Below, in pieces: positions 22,822-34,954 of a stretch of DNA of 64,000 nt. Both the position numbers and the translations under genes were made by a program. The notes under the pieces were generated by a model that saw only the letters and a program-made list of their open reading frames with translations, had not been told where the DNA came from and searched no databases. How positions within the stretch are numbered: position 1 is the stretch's first letter; each line of letters begins with the position of its first letter. The DNA comes from Atherix ibis (taxonomy: Eukaryota; Arthropoda; Insecta; Diptera; Athericidae): positions 21,802,811 to 21,866,810 of the forward strand of contig OY282605.1 in the NCBI GenBank assembly GCA_958298945.1, in the 5' to 3' direction.

Positions 22822-23075
22822 CAGTTAAATATTTCGTCTGCTCTTGTCCTTCGTACACACTAAAAATCCATAGTAAAAACCCATAAACCGTATTGTTACT
22901 ATTACACGACCAAAAATAGAAAGTGAAACCAATAAAAAACAATTGTTTCGGTTAATTCTCACCTAGTTTTTCAATACAAGGTTTATATATTTTTTTTCGG
23001 CTTTTATTTAATTTGTTTTTCTTCTTCTGTTTTTTGCTTTTTTAACTACCGAAATTATCGATTTTTGGTTTGAAA
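22822..23075 (+). promoter_or_regulatory. Candidate alternative non-coding first exon
   Basis: A less AT-rich block with a TCAGTT initiator match at 22821-22826 and a strong donor AAA/GTGAGT at 23076. It contains in-frame stops in all frames, so it would be untranslated. It lies 370 bp downstream of the 22411 exon and could be an alternative start of the same gene. No direct evidence of transcription. Confidence 0.25.
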
Positions 23076-23079
23076 GTGA

Positions 23080-24340
23080 GTGCCATCGCACAAGAGTACA
23101 CCACCACTCTATCGAGGGAATTCCTTCCATTCGAAATTGGCTAGTTACCGGAAAATGATGTACAATTCAAAACCAATTTAAACTTAACCATCGAAAGTGA
23201 TTTAAATGGATTTTATTACCTTTTATTAGAGAAATGATACTATTAGAAAGGGTGAAAAAAAAATAATAAAAATGTACTTAAGAAATTTACGCATTAGCAA
23301 TATTAAAGATACTCGTAGTTTGCCAAAAAATATCATGAACCATTGTTATTTTACGAATTCGATTATATAAAAATAAATTGACTTTTATATGGAGAAAAAA
23401 AAATCAAAGACAAAAATTATTTTCTAAACACGTCAACCTTCTTCGAAAAAAAACCAATTCATTACGAAAATCAAATGAGTTTTTTCTCAAAGAGACAAGA
23501 AATAACACTTGGGAAATTTCCAAGTTCAAATTTTTCTTATTTATTTGGAATTTTTTTTTTACTATGAATTTTCTGAATCATTTTTAATGTAATTAAATTT
23601 TGACAAAAAACAAATTTAGGAAATTTCCTAAGAATTATTTACTTCTAAAAATTGTTTTCATTTAAATTAAACGATTAAAATTCGTTAAATTAAAATAATG
23701 AATTTTATATAAAATAAAAGTAAAAAAAAAGAAAGAAAGTTTTTCCCTACTTTTTTAAATTAAAGGAATTTAAAGTAAAAAGTTTTATTATCAGGAATTA
23801 TTTCTATAAAATAGTTTTAAAACCATTTTAAATGTCGACAATTTGATTAATTTATAGAAATAAGTTTTTTCCTTCTTAAATTATGTTACAAAAAAAATTA
23901 TTTTCTAATGCATTTCCATTAATAGTAAGTCTTTCTCCTTTGTCTCTATTACATAACTAATGTGGTAACTAAAAATAACTTGCTCAGATTCTATATAATA
24001 TTCATTAAAAAAAATATAATTTCCCTCATAAAATGTAGATCGTAAAAAAATATAAAAATGATTTAATATAAAAACTTCCAAAATCTTAACACTATAAAAA
24101 AAATATTTATATATGAAAAAGTTGTATTATCTACTAAGTTTAATTACGTTTAAAACCGGTCACATAAAGAAAAAAGCCGCCGGTCATTAACGAGTTTAAT
24201 GTCATTTGGTGGAACAGTGACCCGTAAACTATCGCCTCCATTAGGTTCAATAAACGACCAAAGAACTCATATAAACCTTAATAAAAAAATGTAGAGTGTT
24301 TTTGTTGTTCATATTTAAATTGGCCTATAGTAAAAATAAT
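23080..24340. other. AT-rich non-coding, nothing recognised
   Basis: No coding match. A less AT-rich stretch at 24160-24260 (GCCGCCGGTCATTAACGAG and following) is unassigned. Confidence 0.55.
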
Positions 24341-24344
24341 TAAT

Positions 24345-25930
24345 ACAAGAAATAGAATTTTTTTTTTTGCAAAAATTTTAATTTATTTTTATGCATCAAT
24401 GTTATTCCATTCAAAGTAGTTTCCTTGGGAAGCTATACATTGGCGGAGGTATTGTTTCCGATCTTCATATACTGGAATTGCCTTCTTCTGCTCGGCTACA
24501 TTCCTTTAAATGTTATTGACAGCACCAATATGACGTCCTTTGTAGTGTTTTTTGAGCTTGGGGAACAAAAAAGATTAAACGGACTCAGATTAAGAAAATA
24601 AGGGGTCTGGGAAACTACAGGAATCCGTTTTTTTTTGATACTGTACCCGAGAGCATTGTCATGGTGCAGCATCCCAGTATCTGTAATGCCCCATCTGTGG
24701 CGCAGTACCCTTTTTCTGAACAAGAATTCTTGGAATCTATTTTTCCGATAAAAATTCATTGATAATTGTCTCCGTGGGACAGGAGGCGTTGTCGTCGTTG
24801 TGGAGAATCCAAGTGTCTGCAATGCCACCAAGATCCCTGTTTCTAAGCATATCGACGACTTCTAACATCAATATCCCTTTTTCTGAGCCTTTCAAGGACA
24901 CCCTTAACAGTTTTTAAGGTTATTCGACGGTCTGATCTCACAGGAACCAAGAACAAGAATTCTTGGAAAACAACAAAAAAAGCCTACGGACTTTGTGCAT
25001 GGTTTTTTTTTTGGAGGGGGGGGGGGTCGGTTCACGGGGAACCACAGAAATCTATGGGGTCAAGAGGAACCACAAATATTTCAGGAGAGCGGGGAGGGAG
25101 CAAGCGAACCTCGATAAAAATCAGTTATGATGATGCCTGTGGGACAGTAGGCGTTGTAGTCGTAGTGGAGAAAGATCCTTGTTTCTGAGTATGTCGAGGA
25201 CTTTTCTGAGCCTTTCTAGGACTGACTTAAAGTTTTAAGGTTACTTGAACTCACAGGAGCCAAGAACAACAATTCTTGAAAAATAACAAAAAAGCCTACT
25301 GACTTTTGTCATGGGTTGGGGGAAGGGGGGGAGGGGTGAGGTTTTGCATCGGAACCGCAGAAATCTCTTTTTTATGATAAAAAAATCGTTTTTGGTGACG
25401 GGCGTGGAACGTTGTCGTGGTAAACTGTCCGCTATGACATCAAGAACCATTTTTCCGAGCCTTTCAAGGACTTCTTAGTTGACAATATGGTCGTCGATCC
25501 AAGGATCTGAAATGTCCGTTATAACATCAAGAACCAATTTTTCCGAGCCTTTCAAGAACTTCTTGGTTGACAATTTGTTTGGGAGGCCCTCACTCGTTCC
25601 GCATTTTCAACAGTTTTGAAGTTTAAAGATATCTGTGAGCTAGTTTGATCTTCCACTGCTTCTGGCCTCCCCTATTAAATTCTCAAAAAATGCCACCAAA
25701 AAATTTCTTTTATTGATAAGAAATGTTACAACTTCGTAAGTAAAATTCGCCGATTCATCAAAAAAATGTCTTCAAATGGTCTAACAACGTTAAACTTTAC
25801 GTTTAAAATCTACAAACGTTGTCAGAGTCTAGCAATCGTCGAATTGCACCTTAACACAAACATTTGATAGAACATCGTGGCTCCAAGTTTCTCGGCTTCA
25901 TTTTTCGTTACCCACTATAAAAGCAAAACT
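24345..25930 (-). mobile_element. Degenerate mariner with repeated catalytic segment
   Basis: On the minus strand the C-terminal end reads YEDRKQYLRQCIASQGNYFE (about 24400-24480). Upstream of it are DTGMLHHDNALGYS (second Asp) and IPVVSQTPYFLNLSPFNLFC (third Asp position, Asp changed to Asn), a DD34D mariner of the kind that gave rise to primate SETMAR. Further right the HHDNA-type region recurs in decayed form near 24790, 25150, 25410 and 25490, with the recurring flank CCGAGCCTTTCAAGGACTTC. The N-terminal part lies toward 25930 and is barely readable. Poly-G runs (about 25015-25026, 25320-25340) sit within the repeats. The related opposite-strand copy is at 47640. Confidence 0.72.
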
Positions 25931-25940
25931 TTCATCATCA

Positions 25941-26225
25941 CGTTCTGAAGGGGGGTAAGGGGTGGTGGGTTCAAATTTACTATTGCCAGATTGCCGTTGA
26001 TGTGAGATTTAGTATCATTACTTTTCTGCCGCATTCTTACGATTTATTATAAGTCTCGGATTAATAAAATTACTAATTCAGGTCTGAAGAGGGGGTGGCG
26101 GGGAGGGGGTGTTCAAATTTAGCTATTGCCAGATTGCTGTTAAAAAAATATTAATCGGAGATTTATAAGCACTCCTACGACGTCTGCCCGACGTCGGGAA
26201 TTAATAAAAATACTAATCAGTGTAA
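25941..26225. repeat. Direct repeat pair, about 142 bp, G-rich head
   Basis: Copy 1 starts at about 25941 and copy 2 at about 26083. Both begin TCTGAAG with a G-rich run, followed by GTTCAAATTTA.CTATTGCCAGATTGC.GTT and ending ATTAATAAAA.TACTAAT. The G-runs could form G-quadruplexes (inference). Confidence 0.75.
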
Positions 26226-27780
26226 TTTTAAACTTACTAAACTATTGCGTTTTTTTATTTCTACCATAATTAAAAAACTAAAAATATTTTTTCAACAATT
26301 TAATATATTTTATCTAAATTACAAGAAAAAAAATATTGAAACCCAATAAAAATCAATCCTCATTTCTATGACCAACTTTACGTTGTGATCAGATATATTA
26401 TTTCATAATTAAAATATTTCACATAATTTTAATTTTCCATAAAAGTGGACTTAGCTAGTCACTTAAGTTGCAGTTGTTAAATCCGAAAATTATGAATAAT
26501 TTTATAGTCATTTGACCGGTTTCACGCGACCACAAAAAGCTCAAAATAATATCAAAATCAAAATGAAAAAGAAAATAAAAAGTTTCAAATGACCTGTTCA
26601 GGTATCCATATGGAATAGTTTTGTACAATAATTTTTTGAAAAGCATGAAAAAAAAAGAATTTGTTTGGAATTACTTTCTTATATCGGTTAGTAGTCGTAC
26701 AGTTTTAAATAAAAACGGATTAGTTCGATTAATTTAAAATGGTTGGAAAAAATGGTATTTGGAACATGTTTGATTTTAAATATTCTAATTGAATACGATA
26801 AAAAATGCTAATGAATAAATAATCAATGAAATCGAGAAAACTATCCGTTAACTGTTCTCGTTTTAGAGAAGATACTTAAAATATTTCTTAAAAATATCCA
26901 AACTTGTATCCTAAAGCAAATAAGAAGATACACCATAGTTGGATATAAAATTTCCAAATTAAATTTAAGAACAAAAATAAAATCTTTTTCATAAGCAAAT
27001 AAATATAATTTTATTCTAATTTAATTTTTGGGGTTTTTTCTGTGTGTACATTAATAAAAATTATCCACAGATTGAATATATTATATCTATTATTTTTTAT
27101 TATTCAAGTGGCTATGGAAAAGTAAATAAATCTCATTTAGTATCGATTTTCGTATTGAGATAATTTATGAAAATTGCTTGGAGGATTTGGGAATTTCTTC
27201 AATTTTCTAACAGACAAGGATAGATAGAGTGCAAGAGCAAAAAAGAAGGACATTTCATCGTAATTTCATAAATTTTATTTATTTAAATGAAAATTTGAAA
27301 TATCTCAAGAGTATCTATCACAATCTTCAAATTTATGGGAAATTTTGCTTTTCCCACGAAAAAGATATTAATCTTGAAATGCCATAAAGATTTTTGATTA
27401 GATACATCCATGTACGAGTATGGTTACTAAATATCTTTTTAGTTGTTTTTTTTTCACACAAAGTATTATTACACGTAGTTTAGAACATTAATTGTAGCAA
27501 AATTTTCTATGTTCTTCTTTTAAAAATAGAATTTTCTTCCTGTTTTCGTGTTTTCTCCGACAACAATTTTTAAGCAGTTGATTGATTTGTTAGCCAATTT
27601 ACTAGAAATAAGTAAGAATTATCTTCCAGTAAAGTAGACAAATGTCATTGAAAAGCAATTTGTTATGTTTTTTTACAATTTTTTTGTTGTTGTTGAATTC
27701 TTTAGTATCGTAGAAATTTGTATAATCTTTAATTTTAAACGATTATTTTCTATCCAAAAGAAATTAACACAATTAATGGT
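26226..27780. other. AT-rich non-coding, nothing recognised
   Basis: No element end, exon or repeat could be supported. Confidence 0.55.
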
Positions 27781-27784
27781 TATA

Positions 27785-28345
27785 TTCAATTTGTGTACTG
27801 CTTCGAAAAGTATAGTTAAATAAAACACGTTTTAAATTTAGAGTTTGAACTTTTTTTTTTTATTTAATTATATTGCTTGGGCCTTGAACATATGCAACGA
27901 TGTTACAAGACTTTTTTTTTAAGGACTCTCGATTCTTTTGAGGTAATTTTTGAAGACTTTTTCACACATTTGGGGTTAGAATCTTATTTGACAAATATTG
28001 TGTTTTTAAATGCTCGAAAGATTGAGGATTGTACAACGGCACGATTTTGGACGGCAATTCACATAAACAAATCTCAGAAATTAGGCGTTCTAGGAAATTT
28101 TCGCTCAATAAATCCGAAATTTTTTGTTTTATGTAAATTTTTACGAAAGAATATTGTTTTTCTACGACTCAAATTAAAATCTACAAATTCACAATATAAA
28201 AAAGGTCAGTTGTTATACGGCCATAGCGCTCAGAATTGACGGTAACGTCAGAAAAAAACTAAGGATCAATGACATTTTATATTAAAACGTCACTTTTCGT
28301 GGATGCAATGGCTTCTCAACACTATCACGTTTTTAGAAAAATGTT
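27785..28345 (-). mobile_element. DD41D-family relic without recognisable transposase core
   Basis: The left end (TTCAATTTGTGTACTGCTTCG, then AAAGTATAGTTAAATA) and the block AGGACTCTCGATTCTTTTGAGG match the relics at 13271, 50180 and 54590. GGTCAGTTGTTATACGGCCATAGCGCTCAG at 28205 matches the 265-bp array unit at 13776, and GTGGATGCAATGGCTTCTC matches the 151-bp unit. It is thus an untandemised single-copy version of the same region. The transposase strand is minus and unreadable as protein. Confidence 0.6.
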
Positions 28346-28414
28346 TACTATTTTAACGCAGTGATCGATCCATGATGTAAAATGACAAATCTTAACCTAA
28401 AACACGTACATATA

Positions 28415-28985
28415 CGAGGTTTGTTCGAAAAGTATCGCGAGTTATATTGGTACTCATGTCTCTAACTTATGCCGACAAGTTCGGCCATTTTGAATGTTCA
28501 GTTAATTTTTGACAGCTGCTTATCTTGCACGTGTTTTGGCTCGTCTTCGATTTTTGCCCATTCCAAAAAATGGATCAAAGAATCTGTATCAAATTTTGTG
28601 TGAAAAACAAAATTAATTGCGCGGACGCATTTCGAATGTTGACTGTGGCATATGGTGAAGGTACCTTGGACCGAAGCAACGTTTATCGGTGGTGCAAAAT
28701 GTTCTCAGAGGGCCGAGAAGATGTGAACGACGAAAAGGTCGAATGTGAAGGTTTTGCTTACGGTTTTTATCGATTGCAGGGGCGTGGTGCATTATGAGTT
28801 CTTGCCACAGAGTAGAACGGTCAATAAGGAATATTACCTGCAAGTTATGCGTAAGTTGCGCGAAGCAATACGCCAGAACGCCCGGATTTGTGGAAGAACA
28901 AAAATTGGCTTTTGCACCATGATAACGCCCCTGCGCTCACGCATCGGTGCTCCAAATTGAGCTGTTCCACTTTTCGTAACGCACT
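28415..28985 (+). mobile_element. mariner (DD34D), one end intact, internally deleted
   Basis: Left terminus CGAGGTTTGTTCGAAAAGTA (28415) after TA. The leader of about 150 bp is nearly identical to that of the 37675 element. MDQRICIKFCVKNKINCADAFRMLTVAYGE (HTH) runs to REDVNDE, then a deletion joins it to SNVKVLLTVFIDCRGVVHYEFLPQ, TVNKEYYLQVMRKLREAIRQ. A one-base deletion shifts frame before the WKNKNWLLHHDNAP-equivalent (readable in another frame, second Asp). The element is cut off at about 28985 by the LINE relic. The first and third Asp regions are missing. Confidence 0.85.
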
Positions 28986-28989
28986 ACAG

Positions 28990-29860
28990 AAACTTAACTT
29001 AACTTATCACGGCCTAGAGGGTGGCTTAGTTGGAAGTTGAAATTTATACTCGCAATCTAGGAGGACTAAAAAAAATGAGGACCTTTTGAGGCACATTTTG
29101 TACATAACAATATACGGAGTGTAACAAGTGGCACATAGTCTCAAAAGCACCTCCACCAATGAGGTCTCTTGTGGTGACTAACCCTAAATCAGATAATAGT
29201 AATATTGAGGCTTTTAGCGAACCTCAATATCGTATTGGTTAGTAGCAGGGAAATTTCGTACGAATCAGGGAATCCCAAACCAAGATGTCGACGTTTCTGG
29301 TGGGCAATGGCATTGTAATAGCAGAGTAGATGCTTCGACGCTTTTTTTTTTGCTCATCTTATTAAGATAATATCTTGTGAGTAGCCTTAGGTCATTAAGA
29401 AGCTTTAGATCTAATTTGTTGAGTTTAAGGACCTTTGCTGCCCTTCTTTTAGAAAAGGCGATTAATTTTTTAGAGTGATCCGAACTCGGAGAATTACCCA
29501 AGTGTGATCTATTAACGCCGTGTTCCCAGGACTTTATAATGAACCCCAATTGGCTCTTTGGATAGCCGTAGAAGGGTTCTGGTCCAATGACCGGATTATT
29601 TGCTCCCTTTTTGGCAAGATTGCCTGCTAGTTCGTTACCCTCAATACCCTAATGACCAGGCACCCCCAAAAAAGTTACTTGGTTGTATCTAGTCAATTGA
29701 TTTAGAACCGTGAGGATATCCCAAACTAGCTTGGATTGGACATCAGATGAGACAAGAGCTTTCAATGCATGTAGCACGAAGCTCTATCGAATTGAATCGG
29801 CGCAATGTCATTTGAACAATCCTTTTGGACTTCCAGGTAACCTGCTTATTATGCCCTCAT
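28990..29860 (-). pseudogene. LINE relic carrying an RNase H domain
   Basis: Minus-strand reading: SSDVQSKLVWDILTVLNQLT, then QVTFLGVPGH, a stop, GIEGNELAGNLAKKGANNPV (the conserved VPGH.GI.GNE.AD..A block of retrotransposon RNase H), IGPEPFYGYPKS, then a C-terminal helical region and LLLQCHCPPETSTSW in place of the usual C..C/H motif. RNase H after RT is typical of I-like and related LINE clades; the clade here is not resolved. It differs from the R1-like copy at 1253. Several stops; the 3' boundary near 28990 is approximate. Confidence 0.75.
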
Positions 29861-31598
29861 TAGAAAAATGACCTAAGTTTGCTGATTTAACTTTTATTTA
29901 CCAACTTTTTAACTCGAAATATCGACTGTGAGGCTCTTGCAATGGTGATTTTTTCACTCTGCCGCATGACGAATTTTTTTTTTTTGGTATCATTTTATCT
30001 GAATTCTTATTAATCAGTGATTATTTATCAGGTTTTGTTGTGGGAGTACGGCTTTATCTGGAATCTAAAATTCAATTAAAATAGTGGAAATATTTACCAA
30101 AAAATTAAATATTATCCATTCGGAATGGTAGATTTTTAAGGTTTTGGTTTTTCATCTTGTTTGCTATTTTTGCCATTATTTTTTCTTACACTTTCCCAAT
30201 TTACTATAAAACAATTGATATAAGATTACCGCTAAGGAATTATTTATTAAATTTGATTATGAAAATCAGTCTTAAGCACATCAAGCTAATCGAAATGGAA
30301 TAATTTCTATGTAAAAGGTTATATCAACTCAACGAATGAAAATTCCTTTGATTCGTAGTTGAAGTGAAAATTATCCAAAAATAAATCGTGCCAAATAACA
30401 TATTTTTTGGGTTTAGGGTTTTTATTTTTATTTGCCTAATGAGATAATAGAAATAAGTACATTATTTTTCCGAACAATTAATTTATTGAAATCAAAATTC
30501 AAAAATTTTAAAAATAAATCTGGACCACCACACCATCAATCATAAATAAACTAATAATTTATCGTATTAGTAAAATAGTATAACTTGACCATCATTAACT
30601 AAGAAAACTACAAAAACTAAGAAAAAGTTTCATTGTTTTTTTAAAGCAAAAAATAAAGATTTTTTATAACTTTAAAAAAGAAAAAGAAAAGTTAAAAAAA
30701 AACCAAGATATAAAAAGTTTCAGCACTTTTCAAGAGAATCAATGTCTATCAAAAAGGACTTACGGATTATCCTTTCAGATTACTTAGAGCTTCTTGGAAA
30801 TTGCAGTCTCGATTAAATACGAGTAAACTTTAATATCTTTGAATTGTTTCTGATATGAAAATGTATGTTGTTTGTTATGTTTTTCCCTATTAAATAACAT
30901 ATCATAAAAACTTTTACTATAGAAATATGTGCTCTTAAAAATGATGATAAAATTGAATATTTTTCGTCTAAATACGAGCGCACAAGAACATTTTGAGTCT
31001 ATAAAAATAATTTATAAATTGAATTTTTAGAAGCTAAAAGGAATGAATTAAGTCGTGAAATTTAGAGAATTGTTGATGATTGATGGATGGTGTACTGTGA
31101 CTTTTTTCATTTCGAATAAAATTTTAAAGGGATTATAGATACTTGATCGTTGGTAAATATTATTGGTTGTGGGGGGCTTTTCAAATTAATCCAACACGTA
31201 CAAGTGCATAAATAAAATAAAGATAATATGTTTTTTCCTTCGTTTTTTTTTTGGAATATTTGAAAAAAAATTTATTAGAAGAAAAAAGTTAAAAGTTTTA
31301 ATTAAATTCCTGCTTGATGAAATCGATAAAAATGGGAATACTTTATTTGCGTTTTCGAATATTTATTGGAAAATGATTAATAAATAGAGTGAACTAAAAA
31401 ATTTTGATAAAAAGAAGTTAAAAATTATTTTATATTTATTTTTACCAAAAGACTTAATAATTTTGTACGTAAAGTTTATTGAAACAAAAATATTTCATTT
31501 TTTAATAAAAAATAATGTTAAAAGGCAACTTATTTAGATTAGAATTATTTAAAATATTTCCACCTTATCTTTAAGTTATCTCGCGTTAACCCCATTTA
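29861..31598. other. AT-rich non-coding, nothing recognised
   Basis: No coding match or repeat end was found on either strand. Confidence 0.55.
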
Positions 31599-31606
31599 TA
31601 TAGGGC

Positions 31607-32178
31607 AGGTGTCGGCAACCATTTTTGGCCGCGGTGGGTCAAAATTAACCCAAATGTGACAATTAAAGAAACGTTTTGGGTCAGAGATATTTTCGTATTA
31701 AAACAGTCTTTTAGTAAATAATAAGATATATTTTATTAATATACCATATCTTATTCTTAAGAAAATAATTACAAACATACAATAGTTGAATGAACTTTAT
31801 TTATAAACGTTCTCTTCGATATCAATGTCTCTCCATTATACAAATAAGTGTTTATGTATGTATATAAAATCCATGTCGATTAATGCAATCTTGTAATCGA
31901 CATGTGGATCATATATACATAAACACTTATCTATATAATCGCCCAGTTATAATTGGGCTACTACTACCAATTACGACTCTAAATTTAAATGCATGGAAAT
32001 CAATACGATGTGTTTTAATTACGCGATGCTAATTTCGATAATGTAGTACAGTCCATACTTTTCTGTTTTATAATTTATTTTTATATATTGGAATTTATTT
32101 TCGGAACTAAAGTGGGTAACTTGAAATTATCAAATGGGTCACTCGGTGACCCGCGGATTATAGGTTGCTGACCCCCCG
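31607..32178. mobile_element. hAT-like non-autonomous element (MITE)
   Basis: Terminal repeats CAGGTGTCGGCAACC (31607-31621) and GGTTGCTGACCCCCCG (32163-32178, reverse complement CGGGGGGTCAGCAACC) are flanked by 8-bp near-duplicates ATATAGGG (31599-31606) and ATATGGGG (32179-32186). Ends of the form CAGKGGTCGGCAACC with 8-bp duplications are typical of hAT MITEs. No coding capacity. The subterminal GGTGGGTCAAAATT and AATGGGTCACTCGG blocks also mirror each other loosely. Confidence 0.82.
31845..31929. repeat. Large palindrome at the centre of the hAT MITE
   Basis: Arms 31845-31882 and 31894-31929 pair almost fully: TAAGTGTTTATGTATGTATA pairs with TATATACATAAACACTTA, and CATGTCGATTA with TAATCGACATG. 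The loop is 11 bases. As RNA this would be a hairpin of about 36 bp, of a size that small-RNA enzymes can process (inference). Confidence 0.88.
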
Positions 32179-32475
32179 ATATGGGGTGTCCCAAAATATA
32201 CGCAAGACAGTTAATGACATGTGGTTTCAAAAATACGGTGCCACATGCCATACAGCCCGAGAAACAATTCAATTACTGCATGAGTCATTTCCTGATCGTG
32301 TAATTTCCTGATTTAGTCATCAGAATTGGCCGCGCTGATTATGCGATTTGACGCCGTTGGACTTTTCTCTTTGGTTTTTTTTTGACGTCTAATGTTAATG
32401 TCAACGAACAACCACGTCTTGAAAGAGGAAATTGACCGCTGTATGAACGAAATTCAGCCACATTTCTAAAAAACG
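32179..32475 (+). pseudogene. DD41D transposase fragment fused to its terminal repeat
   Basis: GGGTGTCCCAAAATATACGC (from 32184) is followed at once by VNDMWFQKYGATCHTARETI, where the second catalytic Asp is Tyr (FQQDG to FQKYG). Then come LLHESFPDRVIS, stop, NWPR, stop, LCDLTPLDFSLWF (third Asp present) and decayed tail. Everything before the second Asp has been deleted. A closely matching terminal sequence (reverse strand) borders the relic at 56700. Confidence 0.8.
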
Positions 32476-33084
32476 ATCATGGAAACTTTATCAACAAAAA
32501 GAAATTCATCGTCCATTTCGCTATCAATCTCTGAACTATTGTAGAAAGAAATCCATTCACCCAATTTCTACCTTTTGCTCACGGTTTAGATACCTTGGTT
32601 AGGAGATAAGTTAAGGATATCCGACGTCACTGGATACATAAAGGCTCTGTTTTTTTCAGTTAGCCTAAATTTAATTTTAAATTTTCTGACACACTATTTT
32701 CTGATAAACATTGAACTGTCAACATCACATTTGCTTACATTTATTGAATGACGAACTTTTCACTTTTTAATCACTTTTAGAACAAAACAAATCACTAAAA
32801 GCCAATTAAACACATCATAAACTACATTTTTTGTTAATTTCTCTAGTAAAGATTAAGATATCAACATACCGAAAGAAAGAAATTCCGGGCTTCCTCATTC
32901 CGTTGAATTATCAGTAACCCTTAAAAAAATACTTAAATTTTATCAACAAAACATAATTATTTATATAAACACTGACTTTTTCGTAAATATTTCAAAAAAT
33001 CTAAAAACTACACTTTTACTTGTTGTTTCCGATAAATGCCAAAATAACAACTTGAAAAACAACAAAAGTATACAAGCATTTTGG
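32476..33084. other. AT-rich non-coding next to family R
   Basis: The part from about 32690 (TTTCTGATAAACATTGAACTGTCAAC and following) is loosely similar to 34705-34950, also upstream of a family R copy. The repeat family may therefore extend about 300 bp further on this side. Confidence 0.45.
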
Positions 33085-33470
33085 TATGCTACCACTTTCA
33101 TAGAGAATGGCGTGTTTAAAAACTCTCCGAAAGTCTACGAAATTGAGGAGCTTGATATTTATGAAATAAATTAAAAAACCTAAAATACAATTCCATTTTA
33201 TATCAAAAGATTATACAAAAAATAAAAATTGCCTGTCGTTGTGGTAAATTGTATTTTTGTTTCCAATAAGTGCATTAAAAGGAATAAAAGTTATTCTTTT
33301 ACAATTCAATAAATTTCTATACTGCGAAAACTAGATGTCAGTAGGTGTCATGTCTACATGAAAAAATCTACAGTATGCAAGCGTTACGATTTCTCGCCGC
33401 TTCTGCAATAATTAAACCAAAAAATTGCGTATGCGAAAATCCATGTATTCTTTAATCTTAGGTTTTTGCT
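33085..33470 (+). repeat. Dispersed repeat family R, copy 2
   Basis: Contains GAGAATGGCGTGTTTAAAAA, CTCTCCGAAAGTCTACGAAA, AAAACTAGATGTCAGTAGGT and TTCTCGCCGCTTCTGCAAT. It is the direct-orientation counterpart of 20793-21170 and of 34955 and 35455. No protein; no clear terminal repeats. Confidence 0.82.
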
Positions 33471-34950
33471 CTTAGATTATAGACGAAACTGGCTAGGCCT
33501 CTACAAAAAAAATTCTCTCCAATTATTTAGAGAATACACACGTAAGAAAAAAAAGAACAGAAACGGCGTAAATCAGTGGGCGCCAATTTTAATATTCAAT
33601 ATGCGAATTGACGCGGTACTTTTAAAACCATTTTCATAAATGGCGTCATTATGCGTAAACAAATATAATTTTTAATATTCCGAATTTTATTGTTTGATGG
33701 TATAAGTTTTTGAAATATTTTAGTAAACTCTTTTAAAATATTAATATTTTTTTTATTATGTTTTTTTTTTTAATTTAGAAAACTATGCAATTTGGTGGGA
33801 GATTTTTTTAAATTTTTTATATGCTGAAAGCTACAGCATTTTCAGAATTAATGTCGTAAATCTTTTTATATACTTGTAGTTCTCAAAATAATATATTTAC
33901 TTTATAATTTGCATTTAGTCCTTCATCTTTCCGTTAAAGCGCTGTTAAATTTTTCTAAGCATATTTCACAGACGTTTAATTTCAACAGATATTACTTAAT
34001 AAAATTTATTTCATTATTTTATATTGCAGGCAAAGGTAAAAGTTGAATTGATTTAGTGTAATCCATAATTGCTAAAGTATCTTTGCTTTTCAAATTATTC
34101 CAATTTTCATAATCTGTAGACTTAATCCGCTCTCTCTATTCCTCCCCTTTTTGTTTCTTAATATTTGGTGATTCGATAGTATTTTTTGAGTCTAAGTAGT
34201 TAAGTTTCAGCAAATTCATTTCAGATTTAAGGAAATTTTTATCTTCAGATTTTATTGCAATTTTTCATTCTTATAAAACCATATAATTTGAATTTATCGA
34301 TATCAACTTCTTACAAAGATTCATAATATTATATATTGTACATATATTTTTTAGAAATACTCACAACTAAGGCATCATTTATTTTCTTCTATTCAGCAGA
34401 TGTTAATCTATACTTAAGTCACAAAACTTTGCCTGAGGAATCGTATTTCTTTGCAATCTACTCCCGCTCACACTTATTTTAATTTCACTTTCACAACAGC
34501 ACATTATATCGTGGCTCCGGGCAATTTCTGCAATCTACTTTTTCCGTAACCACATATTATGAGAGAACCTATAATTTAAACAGATGAATTAATGATTCGG
34601 TTAATATTTACATTTTAAATTAATTAACGGAAACGAATTTATAAAATATGTTTTCTCTTAATTTTTTGAACACACACTTTACCGTACGCCGGCACTGAAC
34701 TATTTTTCGATAAACACTGAATTGTCAAAACACAATTGTTCACAATTTTGTTTCAGACAACATTTATGATAGAAAAATAATTAAAAAGTGTTTAAGAGCA
34801 TTGATAGAAATAAATTCCCATAATATGAAATTAAAAAAAACCTATTGAGTATTGTGAAGAATAAAATTATTTATCAAACTTCAATAAAACCACACTTAAA
34901 CTTTAGCTTTAACAATCTGTCAAAATCACAAATGTAAAAAAAAAGTATGC
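33471..34950. other. AT-rich non-coding with family R flank pieces
   Basis: 33480-33610 (GATTATAGACGAAACTGGCT, CTCTACAAAAAAAATTCTCT) matches 35265-35380. The remainder, including a less AT-rich patch at 34430-34560, has no recognised content. Confidence 0.5.
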
Positions 34951-34954
34951 AAGT

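Noticed and set aside
22748..22942. 64-codon minus-strand frame in a GC-richer block
   Set aside because: No domain, no splice support. The block is better explained as a possible untranslated exon on the plus strand, itself uncertain.
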